Below are positions 52,736 through 61,355 of a stretch of DNA of 64,000 bases, one piece after another. Made by a program: the position numbers and the translations under genes. The notes below the pieces were generated by a model. The model was given only the letters and a program-made list of their open reading frames with translations, was not told the DNA's origin and made no database searches. The stretch lies in NCBI RefSeq assembly GCF_039928515.1, contig NZ_JBDSSZ010000114.1. The stretch is one strand, 5' to 3'. This DNA comes from Capsulimonas sp039928515 (lineage in GTDB: Bacteria; Armatimonadota; Armatimonadia; Armatimonadales; Capsulimonadaceae). Within the stretch, counting starts at the first letter, position 1; the number at the start of each line of letters is the position of its first letter.

Positions 52736-54226
52736 ATGAAAACAACGAAGACGAATCTTATGACGAGCTTGGTGACTACGCTCCTCACCGCAGCAACCCT
52801 CCTTCCCGCCCCCACGGCTCACGCCCAAAACGCCGCAAACGCCGACGCTGCTTATAACAGCTTTCTATCCGCCTACCTGGTGCGATCTGGTGGTCAGACT
52901 TACTTCGTCGATGGCTTGAACAAACGCGACAAGGCGTTCTTCTGGGGTCAATGCTACATGATCACCATGGTGGAGGATGCCTACGATCGGTCTCCAACAC
53001 CGGCCAACAAACAGCTCGTCATCGATCTGGTCAATTCTCAGTTCAATCAGGATACCTACAACTGGTCGTGGGACGGCTGGAACGATGACGTGGAATGGGG
53101 AATCATCGCGGCGATTCGCGCTTACGAAATCACTGGCAACACCACTTACCGAGACGTCGCCGCCAATAACTGGAACATGGTTTGGAATCGCGGATGGGAC
53201 GGCGTCGTGGGCGGAGGCGTCTGGGAAAACGGGGATAAGTTCAGCAAATGCGCTTTGAGCAATGACCCGATGATCATCTCCGGCTGCTTGCTCTATCAAG
53301 CCACGGGCGACGCCACCTATCTGAACAAGTGCACACAGCAAATCTATCCCTGGATGCGAAGCCATGTCTTTGATCCTTCCACTGGACAGGTTAACGAAGG
53401 AGTGACGAACACTGGCGCCCTTCAATCGTCCCGCAATGTTTATAACAGCGGGGCCTTCATCCTTGCGGCCAACGCTCTCTACAAAGCCACGGGGAACCAG
53501 CAGTATTATAACGACGCGAAACTCGCGGCCGATTTTATCGTCAACTCCACGCCTACTCTTTATCACAATGGCGCGGACGGATCTTGGGCGGACCAGTTCG
53601 TGCGCGGCTTGAGCAGATTCGCGCGTGAAAATAACCTCTGGGGCACATACAGCGGCTGGCTGAATAATCAAGCGGCCGCTGCATGGAATCATCGACGCAC
53701 CGATAAAAATCTCACGGATAACAATTGGCTGGCAAATACTCCTGGCGGCGAGACATACGCCATGAACGCCCTCAGCGCGGTGGTGGTCCAGCTGGTTACT
53801 CAGATTAATCCTCTGACCGGCTCCCATGTGATTGTGAGCAAAGTTAGCGGCAAGGCGGTGGAGAACGGCGGCAGCATGGCCAATAACGCCGGGATCATCC
53901 AATGGGGTAAGGGCGGCCAGCCATGGCAGACCTGGAACTTCACACAGAACTCGGATACCTCGTGGAACATCGTCAACGCGTACAGCACACAGGGGCTGGA
54001 TACAGGCGGATCCACGACGAACGGAACGCAGCTCATCCAGTGGCCCGCAGACAGCGCCAACAACAACCAGCGCTGGTGGGTGGACGGGCAGTCCGACGGC
54101 TCCTACAAAATCTGGAGCAAGGCCAACAGCAGATCCCTGGATAATTCCGGATCCACCGTGGACGGGTTCAAAATTATTCTATGGGATTGGAATGGCGGCA
54201 ACCAGCAGCGATTCCTCCTTCAGTAA
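52736..54226 (+). CDS. Secreted GH76 enzyme with ricin lectin domain (copy D)
   Basis: A 496-residue GH76 enzyme closest to copy C. Signal peptide at about 1-29 (ends ...TAHAQ). Catalytic aspartates 117-118 (WNDDVEW). Shared blocks with copy C include SGGQTYF, GQCYMITMVEDAYDR and QYYNDAK. The ricin-type lectin tail has three Q-x-W-like repeats (GIIQWG, LIQWPA, IILWDW). It ends the plus-strand run and is closed by a strong bidirectional terminator facing the GH43 gene. Confidence 0.85.
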   Translation: MKTTKTNLMTSLVTTLLTAATLLPAPTAHAQNAANADAAYNSFLSAYLVRSGGQTYFVDGLNKRDKAFFWGQCYMITMVEDAYDRSPTPANKQLVIDLVNSQFNQDTYNWSWDGWNDDVEWGIIAAIRAYEITGNTTYRDVAANNWNMVWNRGWDGVVGGGVWENGDKFSKCALSNDPMIISGCLLYQATGDATYLNKCTQQIYPWMRSHVFDPSTGQVNEGVTNTGALQSSRNVYNSGAFILAANALYKATGNQQYYNDAKLAADFIVNSTPTLYHNGADGSWADQFVRGLSRFARENNLWGTYSGWLNNQAAAAWNHRRTDKNLTDNNWLANTPGGETYAMNALSAVVVQLVTQINPLTGSHVIVSKVSGKAVENGGSMANNAGIIQWGKGGQPWQTWNFTQNSDTSWNIVNAYSTQGLDTGGSTTNGTQLIQWPADSANNNQRWWVDGQSDGSYKIWSKANSRSLDNSGSTVDGFKIILWDWNGGNQQRFLLQ

Positions 54227-54235
54227 ATTCCGTAC

Positions 54236-54276
54236 AAATCAGCCCCGCAAGCGACAATCGCTTGCGGGGCTGATTT
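54236..54276. terminator. Bidirectional terminator between GH76 copy D and GH43
   Basis: A 19-bp perfect inverted repeat (AAATCAGCCCCGCAAGCGA and its complement, loop CAA) with A and T tails, between convergent genes. Confidence 0.9.
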
Positions 54277-54323
54277 GCGCGTGAAGCCTGAAGGCAACCG
54301 CGCAATCCCAATTCCGTGGTGAC

Positions 54324-55862
54324 TCACAAAGCGTGGTAACGGAAATCGCTGAAGCGCGCTTCGCCGGTCGCGCTCGCCGCCAGCGCGATGCGCAGAGCCT
54401 GAAATCCCCCCAGCTTATTGACGTTGAAGTCGGACGCGTCGAAATCCTTCACCAAGCTTTGCCAGTGACGCCCGTCGTCGCTGGCCAATACCTCGATACG
54501 GTGGCGACGGTTCACGATCTTCAGGTGCGCCGCGCTCCCCGTCCAGGGCCGATCCGCCAGAGTTTCCTTGGGACCGTAAACGCGCAGACGCCCGCTGCCC
54601 AGTTCGGCGAACAGCCAGTGGTCGGGGTTATAAAACAGCCCCAGCGCCGCGCCGCAGCCCCCCTTCGGCGACGCCACGACCTGCGCTTCATAGCTGGCGT
54701 CGCGCGCCATCACGGTGAGCGGCGAGCTGTGCCCGGGCGTGTCGCCCTTGGCGCCCACCGTGAGCGCGCCGTGTCCTGTATGGAAACGGCTCATGTCGGC
54801 TTCGCTCCAAGCCCCCCAGGTCGCCTTGAGCGCTGGCGCGCGGAAGTCGTCAGACAGCGAAAGCATCGGCTTCTGGGCGACGCCCATCGGCGCGGGCATC
54901 GGCTGGTCGCGCCGCGAGCCAAGCGGCGCCTGCGGCCAGCCGTCGTCCGTCCATTCGATCGGCTCCAGCAGCGTGTGACGCCCCAGCGACTTAAAGCCGT
55001 TTCGGTAGCCGTGGTAAACGAAGTACCAGCGGCCATCGGGCGTGTCCACGAGCGTTCCGTGCCCCACTGACCACCAGGTCTCATCCTCGCTGTACGTGTG
55101 GATGAGCGGGTTGTGGGGCGAATTTTCCCACGGGCCTAGCGGCGAACGGGAGCGAGCCACGACGGCCATGTGGCTGGTGGGCGGTCCGCTGGTGCCGCCT
55201 TCGGCGCAGATCAGGTAGTAGAAGTCGCCGCGCCGGGTCAGCTTGGGGCTCTCCAGCCAGAACCCTTCCGTCTTCCATTCCGCCGGGAACTGCCAGCCGT
55301 TATAAACCTGCTTTTTTTCTCCGACTGCGGACAAGCCGTCGTCGCTCAGCTCCACCATGTGGCCGCCCGCCGTATAAAGATAACGTGTCCCGTCCGGCCC
55401 AACGATGTGGCCGGGATCGATATCGTCGACCTTCAGTTCGATCGGCTCGCTCCATGGTCCGCTCGGATGTTCCGCATGGACGACAAAAATGCCTCCCATT
55501 GGGAAATAGATATAATAGTGTCCCTTGTGTTCGACAAGATCAGGCGCCCATACCTCCGCCCTTTCGTAGGAATGGCTGAGCGCCTTCGAAATCGGGGTCC
55601 AGTTCACCAGATCGCGCGAGTGCCAGACCACTAGGCCTGGCGCATAGCGGTAGCACGTGTGGGTGAAATAGAAATCCTTGCCGACGCGCAGGATCGTAGG
55701 ATCCGCGTAGTCGCCAGCAAACAGCGGATTTTGAAATTGGGCGGCTTTTCGCTCACGCGGGGCGCGTCCCCATGCTGCGGGCAAATGACTCGCCAACATC
55801 GTCGTTGACGCTCCCGCCGCCAATTGCAGCAGCGCGCGGCGAGATAATTTCACTTCATTCAA
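54324..55862 (-). CDS. Exported GH43 family glycoside hydrolase (Tat signal)
   Basis: A 512-residue enzyme of glycoside hydrolase family 43 (arabinofuranosidase, xylosidase or galactosidase type). A twin-arginine signal (SRRALLQLAAGAS) marks export in folded form. The five-bladed propeller has the expected acids: Asp54 in DPTI, Asp149 in DDIDPG and Glu204 in FWLESPKL. A C-terminal beta-sandwich (about 325-512) resembles the concanavalin-like or DUF1349-type domain found on many GH43 proteins. The start is TTG 55862; a GTG three codons later is also possible. It is convergent with the GH76 run, but its promoter carries the same operator-like spacer, so they are likely co-regulated. Confidence 0.88.
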   Translation of the reverse strand: MNEVKLSRRALLQLAAGASTTMLASHLPAAWGRAPRERKAAQFQNPLFAGDYADPTILRVGKDFYFTHTCYRYAPGLVVWHSRDLVNWTPISKALSHSYERAEVWAPDLVEHKGHYYIYFPMGGIFVVHAEHPSGPWSEPIELKVDDIDPGHIVGPDGTRYLYTAGGHMVELSDDGLSAVGEKKQVYNGWQFPAEWKTEGFWLESPKLTRRGDFYYLICAEGGTSGPPTSHMAVVARSRSPLGPWENSPHNPLIHTYSEDETWWSVGHGTLVDTPDGRWYFVYHGYRNGFKSLGRHTLLEPIEWTDDGWPQAPLGSRRDQPMPAPMGVAQKPMLSLSDDFRAPALKATWGAWSEADMSRFHTGHGALTVGAKGDTPGHSSPLTVMARDASYEAQVVASPKGGCGAALGLFYNPDHWLFAELGSGRLRVYGPKETLADRPWTGSAAHLKIVNRRHRIEVLASDDGRHWQSLVKDFDASDFNVNKLGGFQALRIALAASATGEARFSDFRYHAL

Positions 55863-55985
55863 ATGGATCGCTCACTTTCCTGGGCGCCGGGCAGCAATTG
55901 CCGGACTTGACGGCATTCTTCGTGGAATGCAGACGTCCTGATACGCCTGTAACTTCTGAGTGTCTTAGATCTCTGAGACTAGGTA

Positions 55986-56014
55986 ATTCTAACATGTAAA
56001 GGGACCATAGTCAA
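55986..56014 (-). promoter_or_regulatory. GH43 promoter with the same spacer operator as the GH76 operon
   Basis: On the minus strand: TTGACT (56009-56014), 17 bp starting ATGGTCCCTTT, then TAGAAT (55986-55991). The spacer starts just as in the GH76 promoter at 46442. ATGGAGCCAT (56017-56026) and ATGGAGCCGT (56039-56048) lie immediately upstream. Confidence 0.7.
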
Positions 56015-56104
56015 CAATGGAGCCATTAATGAATTTTCATGGAGCCGTTTCATGATACCTTTATGGTGTATTTAAGATTATCGGCGTAGAGGAGATGAGA
56101 GGCG

Positions 56105-56705
56105 GCAGATATCCAAAGCCTGACAGTCAATGGTCAAAGCTCCAACTCCCCATGGCTTCGCTTCGCAAGCATCGCCTATGGCGCGACGCTCGCCTACACC
56201 ATGGGAACCAACGCGAACACCACTTGGAGGTCGAACCTTTCCCTCGCCCCGCCTTCCTACACCGATGGATGTCCACGCCGCTCACACAGAACTATTTCTG
56301 GTGGACCAGTCTGGAAGCGGGCGAATATCAGCCGACCTGGACCAACAACGTCGATATCTCATCTCCCGGAGGCAATCTCTCCCACGTCGGCCCCGTGCTG
56401 AGCGGCGGATCGGGACCGGAGATGGGAGTTCGCACCGAGAGCAGCCAAAGCGGCAAATCCTCGCTTCTGTACTCCGGGAGTTCTCAACGCGGCGCGGCGG
56501 TGCACGCCTATCTGAAGGCGTTCGCCTCCACCCCAACGCGCAAAGCGGATCGCTGGCGCTGGATACCTGGAACTACGTCTCAGTCGATCTGACCCCGCTG
56601 GCCGGCAAGACCGTCAACCGCGTCGACTTCGGCTACGACAACCCTAACAGCACCGGCGGGTATCGCGGCTATGTGGACGACATCGCCTTCACAACGCCCG
56701 GCTGA
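56105..56705 (+). pseudogene. Remnant of a GH92 alpha-mannosidase C-terminus with its extra domain
   Basis: Three successive frames together read as the end of a GH92 alpha-1,2-mannosidase. The first (56105-~56270) has IQSLTVNGQ, a PWLRFASIAYGATLAYTMG block and APPSYTDG, matching the last part of the GH92 domain. The second (to ~56535) has YFWWTSLEAGEYQPTWTN and SGPEMGVRTES, and the third (~56540-56705) has LALDTWNYVSVDLTPLAGKT and GGYRGYVDDIAF; both belong to a beta-domain attached to GH92 and related enzymes. There is no start codon (TGA at 56096 is in frame), there are two frameshifts, and about 50 residues are missing before LALDTW. So it is the decayed tail of an enzyme that once worked with the GH76 mannanases. 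Confidence 0.8.
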
Positions 56706-56733
56706 TACGCTCGTTACGAGAGTACATCCCCGA

Positions 56734-56777
56734 ACACAAAACCCCATCGGCCCATAGAGCCGTCGGGGATTTGTGTT
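56734..56777. terminator. Hairpin after the GH92 remnant
   Basis: AACACAAA-CCCCATCGGC pairs with GCCGTCGGGG-ATTTGTGTT with small mismatches, between the remnant and the convergent small gene at 56811. Confidence 0.6.
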
Positions 56778-56810
56778 CCGTCAACAAAGAGAATAACGAC
56801 GCGGACGCCA

Positions 56811-57170
56811 TCATCGTTTCCGATAAAACACACCATTCCCCACAGAATTGATTGCATTGGGTGTATATGACATTTCAGTTACGTGCTGAAATTCATGGTT
56901 GCTCATCTCATACAAAAGGATGGTCTTGCCCTTGATCTTATAAGCGCCCGCGACGTGTCGGCGGCTTGTCCCAAAGCGGCCGACGTGGCCATAAAGCAGC
57001 GTTCCATTCGGGCGAAGTATGATAGACTGTACGCCCTTAGTTCGATCTCGACGGATATACACCTGGTCACTCTTTTGTAGGGGACGCGAACGAGCGAAGG
57101 CGGCGACGGCAATACCGGCGAAAGCCGGAATAAGCAGAAGCAGACTAACAATCTTTAAAGGTTTGAGCAT
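56811..57170 (-). CDS. Small exported or membrane-anchored protein, unknown
   Basis: A 119-residue protein with a hydrophobic N-terminal segment (about 6-28, LLLLIPAFAGIAVAAFA) that may be a signal peptide or anchor. The rest is a small beta-rich domain with ILRPNGTLLYGHVGR and YTPNAINSVGNGVFYRK. No family recognised. It stands alone between the GH92 remnant and topA. Confidence 0.5.
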   Translation of the reverse strand: MLKPLKIVSLLLLIPAFAGIAVAAFARSRPLQKSDQVYIRRDRTKGVQSIILRPNGTLLYGHVGRFGTSRRHVAGAYKIKGKTILLYEMSNHEFQHVTEMSYTPNAINSVGNGVFYRKR

Positions 57171-57348
57171 GCCAAAATCATTATGGTTCGCGTTCTAACA
57201 TTCCTCCTTGAGCGCCACGCTGATTTGCGGGCGATGCATCTCTCCATCGCGGGAAAGCCAAATTGTGTGGTAAGATCATGCAGTTGCGATTGCGCTGGCG
57301 TTCTGCGCCATTTGCCCCGCTCCCCGGTAACAAATCGGCGCGTGGGGT

Positions 57349-57356
57349 GTTATAAT
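57349..57356 (+). promoter_or_regulatory. Extended -10 of topA
   Basis: TG-T-TATAAT (TATAAT at 57351-57356), 28 bp before the topA start. No good -35 is present, as is common with extended -10 promoters. Confidence 0.55.
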
Positions 57357-57384
57357 AGTAGAACGCTCAGGAAAGACGGTTTGT

Positions 57385-59571
57385 ATGGCAAAGAAATTAA
57401 TCATCGTTGAGTCCCCCGCGAAGACGAAGACGCTCAAGGGGTTTCTCGGCGCGGACTATCAGGTTGAGGCGAGCATGGGGCATGTGCGTGACCTCCCGGA
57501 GAAGAAGCTGTCGATCGATATCGAGAACGACTTTGCGCCCACCTATCAGATCATCCCCGAGCGCAAGGATGTTGTCGCCAAATTAAAGGCCGCCGCCAAG
57601 GGAGCCGATGAAGTCTACCTGGCGAGCGACCCGGACCGTGAAGGGGAAGCGATCTCCTGGCACCTCAAGGAAGCGCTCGGCCTCAAGGATCCAAAGCGTA
57701 TCCAGTTCAACGAGATCACCAAGACGGCGGTTCTGGCGGCGCTGCAGAACTATCGTACGATCGATATGGACCGCGTCAACGCCCAGCAGGCGCGGCGCGA
57801 ACTGGACCGGATCGTGGGCTACAAGATCAGCCCGCTGCTCTGGCGCAAGGTCAAGAAGGGCCTGAGCGCCGGCCGCGTGCAGTCGGTCGCCGTTCGTCTC
57901 ATTGCGGACCGCGAGCGGGAGATCCTGGCGTTCAATCCCGTCGAGTACTGGACGATCGGCGCGACGCTGACTCCCGATACGGTGAAGAACAAGTTCGACG
58001 CCAATCTGACCGAGCGTGACAACAAGAAGATCGAAATTCCCGATCAAGCCACGAGCGACAAGATCCTGTCGGATCTGGACGGCGCCGAGTACCGTGTCAA
58101 GAAGGTCAAGAAGAGCGAGAAGCGACGCAACCCGTCCGCGCCCTTCATCACCAGTACGCTCCAGCAGGAAGCCTCGCGCAAGCTCGGCTTTAGCGCCAAG
58201 CGCACGATGATGGTCGCGCAGCAGCTCTACGAAGGTTTGGAAGTCGCCGGCGAAGGCCATGTCGGTTTGATCACCTACATGCGTACTGACTCCACGCGTA
58301 TCGCCGATGAAGCGCAGCAGTCGGCTCGCGCTTACATTGTCACGGAATACGGCGCGGCCTACGCTCCGGCGCAGACCAAACAATATAAGAAGGGCGGCTC
58401 CGCGCAGGACGCCCACGAAGCGATCCGCCCGACCAGCGTCGAGCGCGTTCCCGATCAGATCGCCAAGCTTCTGACCGCCGAGCAGGCCAAGCTGTACAAG
58501 CTGATCTGGCAGCGCTTCTTAGCGTCCCAGATGGCGCCCGCCGTGTTCGATGTCGTTACCGTAGACATCAGCGCACGGAACTATACGTTCCGCGCCACGG
58601 GATCGACCGTCAAGTTCGACGGCTTCCTGCGCGTTTACCGTGAAGGCAAGGACGATCCGAATCAGGTGGATGACGAGGACAAGCAGCCCCTGCCGGCGCT
58701 CACCGACGAACAGCTGCTGAAACTGCTCCAGATCCTGCCTAAGCAGCACTTCACCGAGCCGCCCCCGCGCTACACGGAAGCGACCCTGGTCAAGGCGCTG
58801 GAGGAAAAGGGCATCGGACGCCCGAGCACCTACGCCGCGATCATGTCCACGATTATCGACCGCAAGTACGTGGAGCTGGAGCAGAAGAAGTTCAAGCCCA
58901 CCGAACTGGGATCAACCGTCAACGACCTGCTGGTGAAGCACTTCCCCAGCGTTCTGGACATCGCGTTCACCGCCGAGATGGAAACCAAGCTCGACGGCGT
59001 CGCCGAGGGCAAGGAAGATTGGGTCGCGATGATGCGCTCCTTCTACGGTCCGTTCGCCGAGAGCCTGGAAAAGGCCGGCGAGGAGATGGAGAAGGTCAAG
59101 ATCGAGCCGAAGCTCGCCGGCATCGACTGCCCGAAATGCGGCAAGCCGATGGTGGTGCGCTCCAGCCGGTTCGGCGAGTTCGTTGGCTGCTCGGACTACC
59201 CCGAGTGCAAGACAATTGTCCGTCCCGAAGCCGAAAAGATCGACATTCCGTGCCCCAAGTGCGGCGGCGAGATCGTCCAGAAGCGCAGCCGTAAGGGCGC
59301 CATCTTCTATGGCTGCAAAGAGTACCCGAAGTGCGACTTCGTGGCCTGGGGCAAGCCGACCGGACAAGACTGTCCGACATGCGGCTCGCCGGTGATGGAA
59401 AATACATATCGCGGGCGCGTGATTGGCGTCAAGTGCCACAACGCTGAATGCGATTACAAAGAGTCAACGAAGAAATCAAACGACGAAGCCGGTGAGAACG
59501 ACGAAGCGGGAACGGAAGCCGAACCCGCGCAGACGCGCGAATTGGCGGGTGCGGCGCAAGGCAAAGGATAA
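57385..59571 (+). CDS. topA: DNA topoisomerase I (TopA)
   Basis: A 728-residue type IA topoisomerase that relaxes negative supercoils. The TOPRIM part has KKLIIVESPAKTKT at the start and the acidic DPDREGEAISWHL. The catalytic tyrosine is Tyr298 in YMRTDS. The C-terminus holds three four-cysteine zinc fingers (CPKC...GCSDYPEC, CPKC...GCKEYPKC, CPTC...CHNAEC), then an acidic tail. AGGAAAG lies ahead of the ATG. It leads a housekeeping series (topA, ASCH, trmFO, xerC) whose topA-trmFO-xerC order is also common in other phyla. Confidence 0.96.
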   Translation: MAKKLIIVESPAKTKTLKGFLGADYQVEASMGHVRDLPEKKLSIDIENDFAPTYQIIPERKDVVAKLKAAAKGADEVYLASDPDREGEAISWHLKEALGLKDPKRIQFNEITKTAVLAALQNYRTIDMDRVNAQQARRELDRIVGYKISPLLWRKVKKGLSAGRVQSVAVRLIADREREILAFNPVEYWTIGATLTPDTVKNKFDANLTERDNKKIEIPDQATSDKILSDLDGAEYRVKKVKKSEKRRNPSAPFITSTLQQEASRKLGFSAKRTMMVAQQLYEGLEVAGEGHVGLITYMRTDSTRIADEAQQSARAYIVTEYGAAYAPAQTKQYKKGGSAQDAHEAIRPTSVERVPDQIAKLLTAEQAKLYKLIWQRFLASQMAPAVFDVVTVDISARNYTFRATGSTVKFDGFLRVYREGKDDPNQVDDEDKQPLPALTDEQLLKLLQILPKQHFTEPPPRYTEATLVKALEEKGIGRPSTYAAIMSTIIDRKYVELEQKKFKPTELGSTVNDLLVKHFPSVLDIAFTAEMETKLDGVAEGKEDWVAMMRSFYGPFAESLEKAGEEMEKVKIEPKLAGIDCPKCGKPMVVRSSRFGEFVGCSDYPECKTIVRPEAEKIDIPCPKCGGEIVQKRSRKGAIFYGCKEYPKCDFVAWGKPTGQDCPTCGSPVMENTYRGRVIGVKCHNAECDYKESTKKSNDEAGENDEAGTEAEPAQTRELAGAAQGKG

Positions 59572-59580
59572 CTCAAGGGG

Positions 59581-59937
59581 ATGTTCGCTCTGAATTTTTA
59601 CACAGATCTTTACGGCGACGCGCTGAAGCGCGGCCGCAAGTCCGCGACGATCCGTCTCGGCGACAAAAGCGCGAAGTACGCCACCGGCCAGATCGTATGG
59701 GTGACGGTCGGGCAGCGCTTCGCCCGGCGCAAGAAACTCTTCTGCGCCATCCTAGACGCCGTCGAAGTCAAGGTCGCCAAGGACCTGTCGCCCCGCGACA
59801 TCCAGCGTGAGAACCCCGAGTTCCACACCACCGAAGACGCCGTGACTCTCCTCTCACGCATCTACGCCCGCGAAGTATCCGAGGACGAAATCGTCACCGT
59901 CATCTACTTCTCGCCGATTGACGAATACGAGCTTTAG
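59581..59937 (+). CDS. ASCH domain protein
   Basis: A 118-residue single-domain ASCH protein with a PUA-like fold. Family features include a basic patch in RGRKSATIRLG and the VWVTVGQRFARR strand. ASCH proteins bind RNA; some are ribonucleases or N4-acetylcytidine amidohydrolases, but the residues for these are not clear here. It is 9 bp after topA and co-transcribed with it. Confidence 0.8.
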   Translation: MFALNFYTDLYGDALKRGRKSATIRLGDKSAKYATGQIVWVTVGQRFARRKKLFCAILDAVEVKVAKDLSPRDIQRENPEFHTTEDAVTLLSRIYAREVSEDEIVTVIYFSPIDEYEL

Positions 59938-59953
59938 GTCCAATTCTTATTGA

Positions 59954-59993
59954 CGAGCAATAGGCGGAGCCAAATGGCTCCGCCTATTGCTCG
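59954..59993 (+). terminator. Strong hairpin after the ASCH gene
   Basis: A 19-bp perfect inverted repeat (CGAGCAATAGGCGGAGCCA and its complement, loop AA). The tail has few T. Confidence 0.7.
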
Positions 59994-60029
59994 TTCCACG
60001 GCGGAAGATTCCCAGGGTATACTCTTTCC

Positions 60030-61355
60030 ATGACCTATGTGACAGTTATCGGTGGCGGACTGGCAGGCAGCGAGGCCGCCTGGCAGGCCGCCGAGGCCGG
60101 GGCCAAAGTGCGCCTTTATGAAATGCGGCCCGTGAAGCGAACTCCCGTCCATCAGACGGGCGACTTCGCGGAGCTTGTCTGCTCCAACTCCCTCAAATCC
60201 AATAGTATTACCAACGCGGCCGGTCTTTTGAAGGAAGAAATGCGGCGCATGGGGTCGATGGTGATCGCCTGCGCCGACGCCTCCAGCGTTCCTGCTGGCG
60301 ACGCCCTCGCCGTGGACCGCATTCTCTTCGCTCAGGCCATCACAGAGCGGCTTTCCACTCATCCCAATATTGAGATCGTGCGCGAGGAAGTCACGGAGCT
60401 GCCCGAAGATGGCGTGACGATTATTGCAACTGGCCCTCTTACCTCCGAAGCGCTCGCGGGCGCGATCGGTGAGTTGACGGGGCTGACACAACTGCATTTT
60501 TACGACGCCGTCGCGCCGACGATCGACGCTTCGACTATCAATCGAGAGATCGCCTTCGCCGCCTCGCGCTACGATAAGGGCGACGACGACGCCTACCTGA
60601 ACTGCCCGATGAACCGCGAAGAGTACGACGCCTTCTACGCAGCGCTCACGACTGCCGAGCTTGCGCCGCTGGGCGATCACGAAGGCAAGACGTCTTTCTT
60701 TGAAGGCTGTCTTCCCATCGAAGTGCTTGCCTCACGCGGCCCCAAGACCCTCTGCTTTGGCCCGATGAAGCCCGTCGGTCTCACCGACCCGCGCACCGGC
60801 CGCTGGCCTTGGGCCTGCGTGCAGCTGCGCCAGGAGAACCGCGACGCGACTTTGTACTCCATGGTCGGCTTCCAAACCCGCATGAAGTGGGGCGACCAAA
60901 AGCGCGTTCTGCGCATGATCCCTGGATTAGAAGAAGCAGAGTTCGTGCGCTATGGTGTCATCCATCGCAACACTTACATCCAATCCCCCCAGCTCCTGAC
61001 CAATGCTCTGCAGATGAAAGAACATCCCAATATCTTTTTCGCCGGACAGATTACCGGCGTGGAGGGGTATGTGGAATCGGCGGCCACGGGTATTCTCGCT
61101 GGACGCAACGCGGCGAGGTTCTTAAAAGGCGAATCGCTGCTCACGCTGCCGGAAGAGACGATGCTGGGCGCGCTTACGCATTATGTCGCGCACTATGACG
61201 GCAAGGACTTCCAGCCGATGAACTCCAATTGGGGCATCGTGCCGCCGCTTCCCAATCGCGTCCGTGACAAGAAGGAAAAGGCCTCGATCATGGCTGAACG
61301 CGGCATGGCCGCCCTGGAAACCGTCCAGGGCCTTAACCTACTCGCCCGTGTTTGA
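60030..61355 (+). CDS. trmFO: tRNA (uracil-5-)-methyltransferase TrmFO
   Basis: A 441-residue folate- and FAD-dependent enzyme that methylates U54 of tRNA. The FAD-binding start is VIGGGLAGSEAAW. Further family blocks: YEMRPVKRTPVHQTGDFAELVCSN (quoted in part), NAAGLLKEEMRRMGS and GVEGYVESAATGI. Its stop overlaps the start of xerC (GTG 61348, 8-nt overlap). Confidence 0.95.
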   Translation: MTYVTVIGGGLAGSEAAWQAAEAGAKVRLYEMRPVKRTPVHQTGDFAELVCSNSLKSNSITNAAGLLKEEMRRMGSMVIACADASSVPAGDALAVDRILFAQAITERLSTHPNIEIVREEVTELPEDGVTIIATGPLTSEALAGAIGELTGLTQLHFYDAVAPTIDASTINREIAFAASRYDKGDDDAYLNCPMNREEYDAFYAALTTAELAPLGDHEGKTSFFEGCLPIEVLASRGPKTLCFGPMKPVGLTDPRTGRWPWACVQLRQENRDATLYSMVGFQTRMKWGDQKRVLRMIPGLEEAEFVRYGVIHRNTYIQSPQLLTNALQMKEHPNIFFAGQITGVEGYVESAATGILAGRNAARFLKGESLLTLPEETMLGALTHYVAHYDGKDFQPMNSNWGIVPPLPNRVRDKKEKASIMAERGMAALETVQGLNLLARV

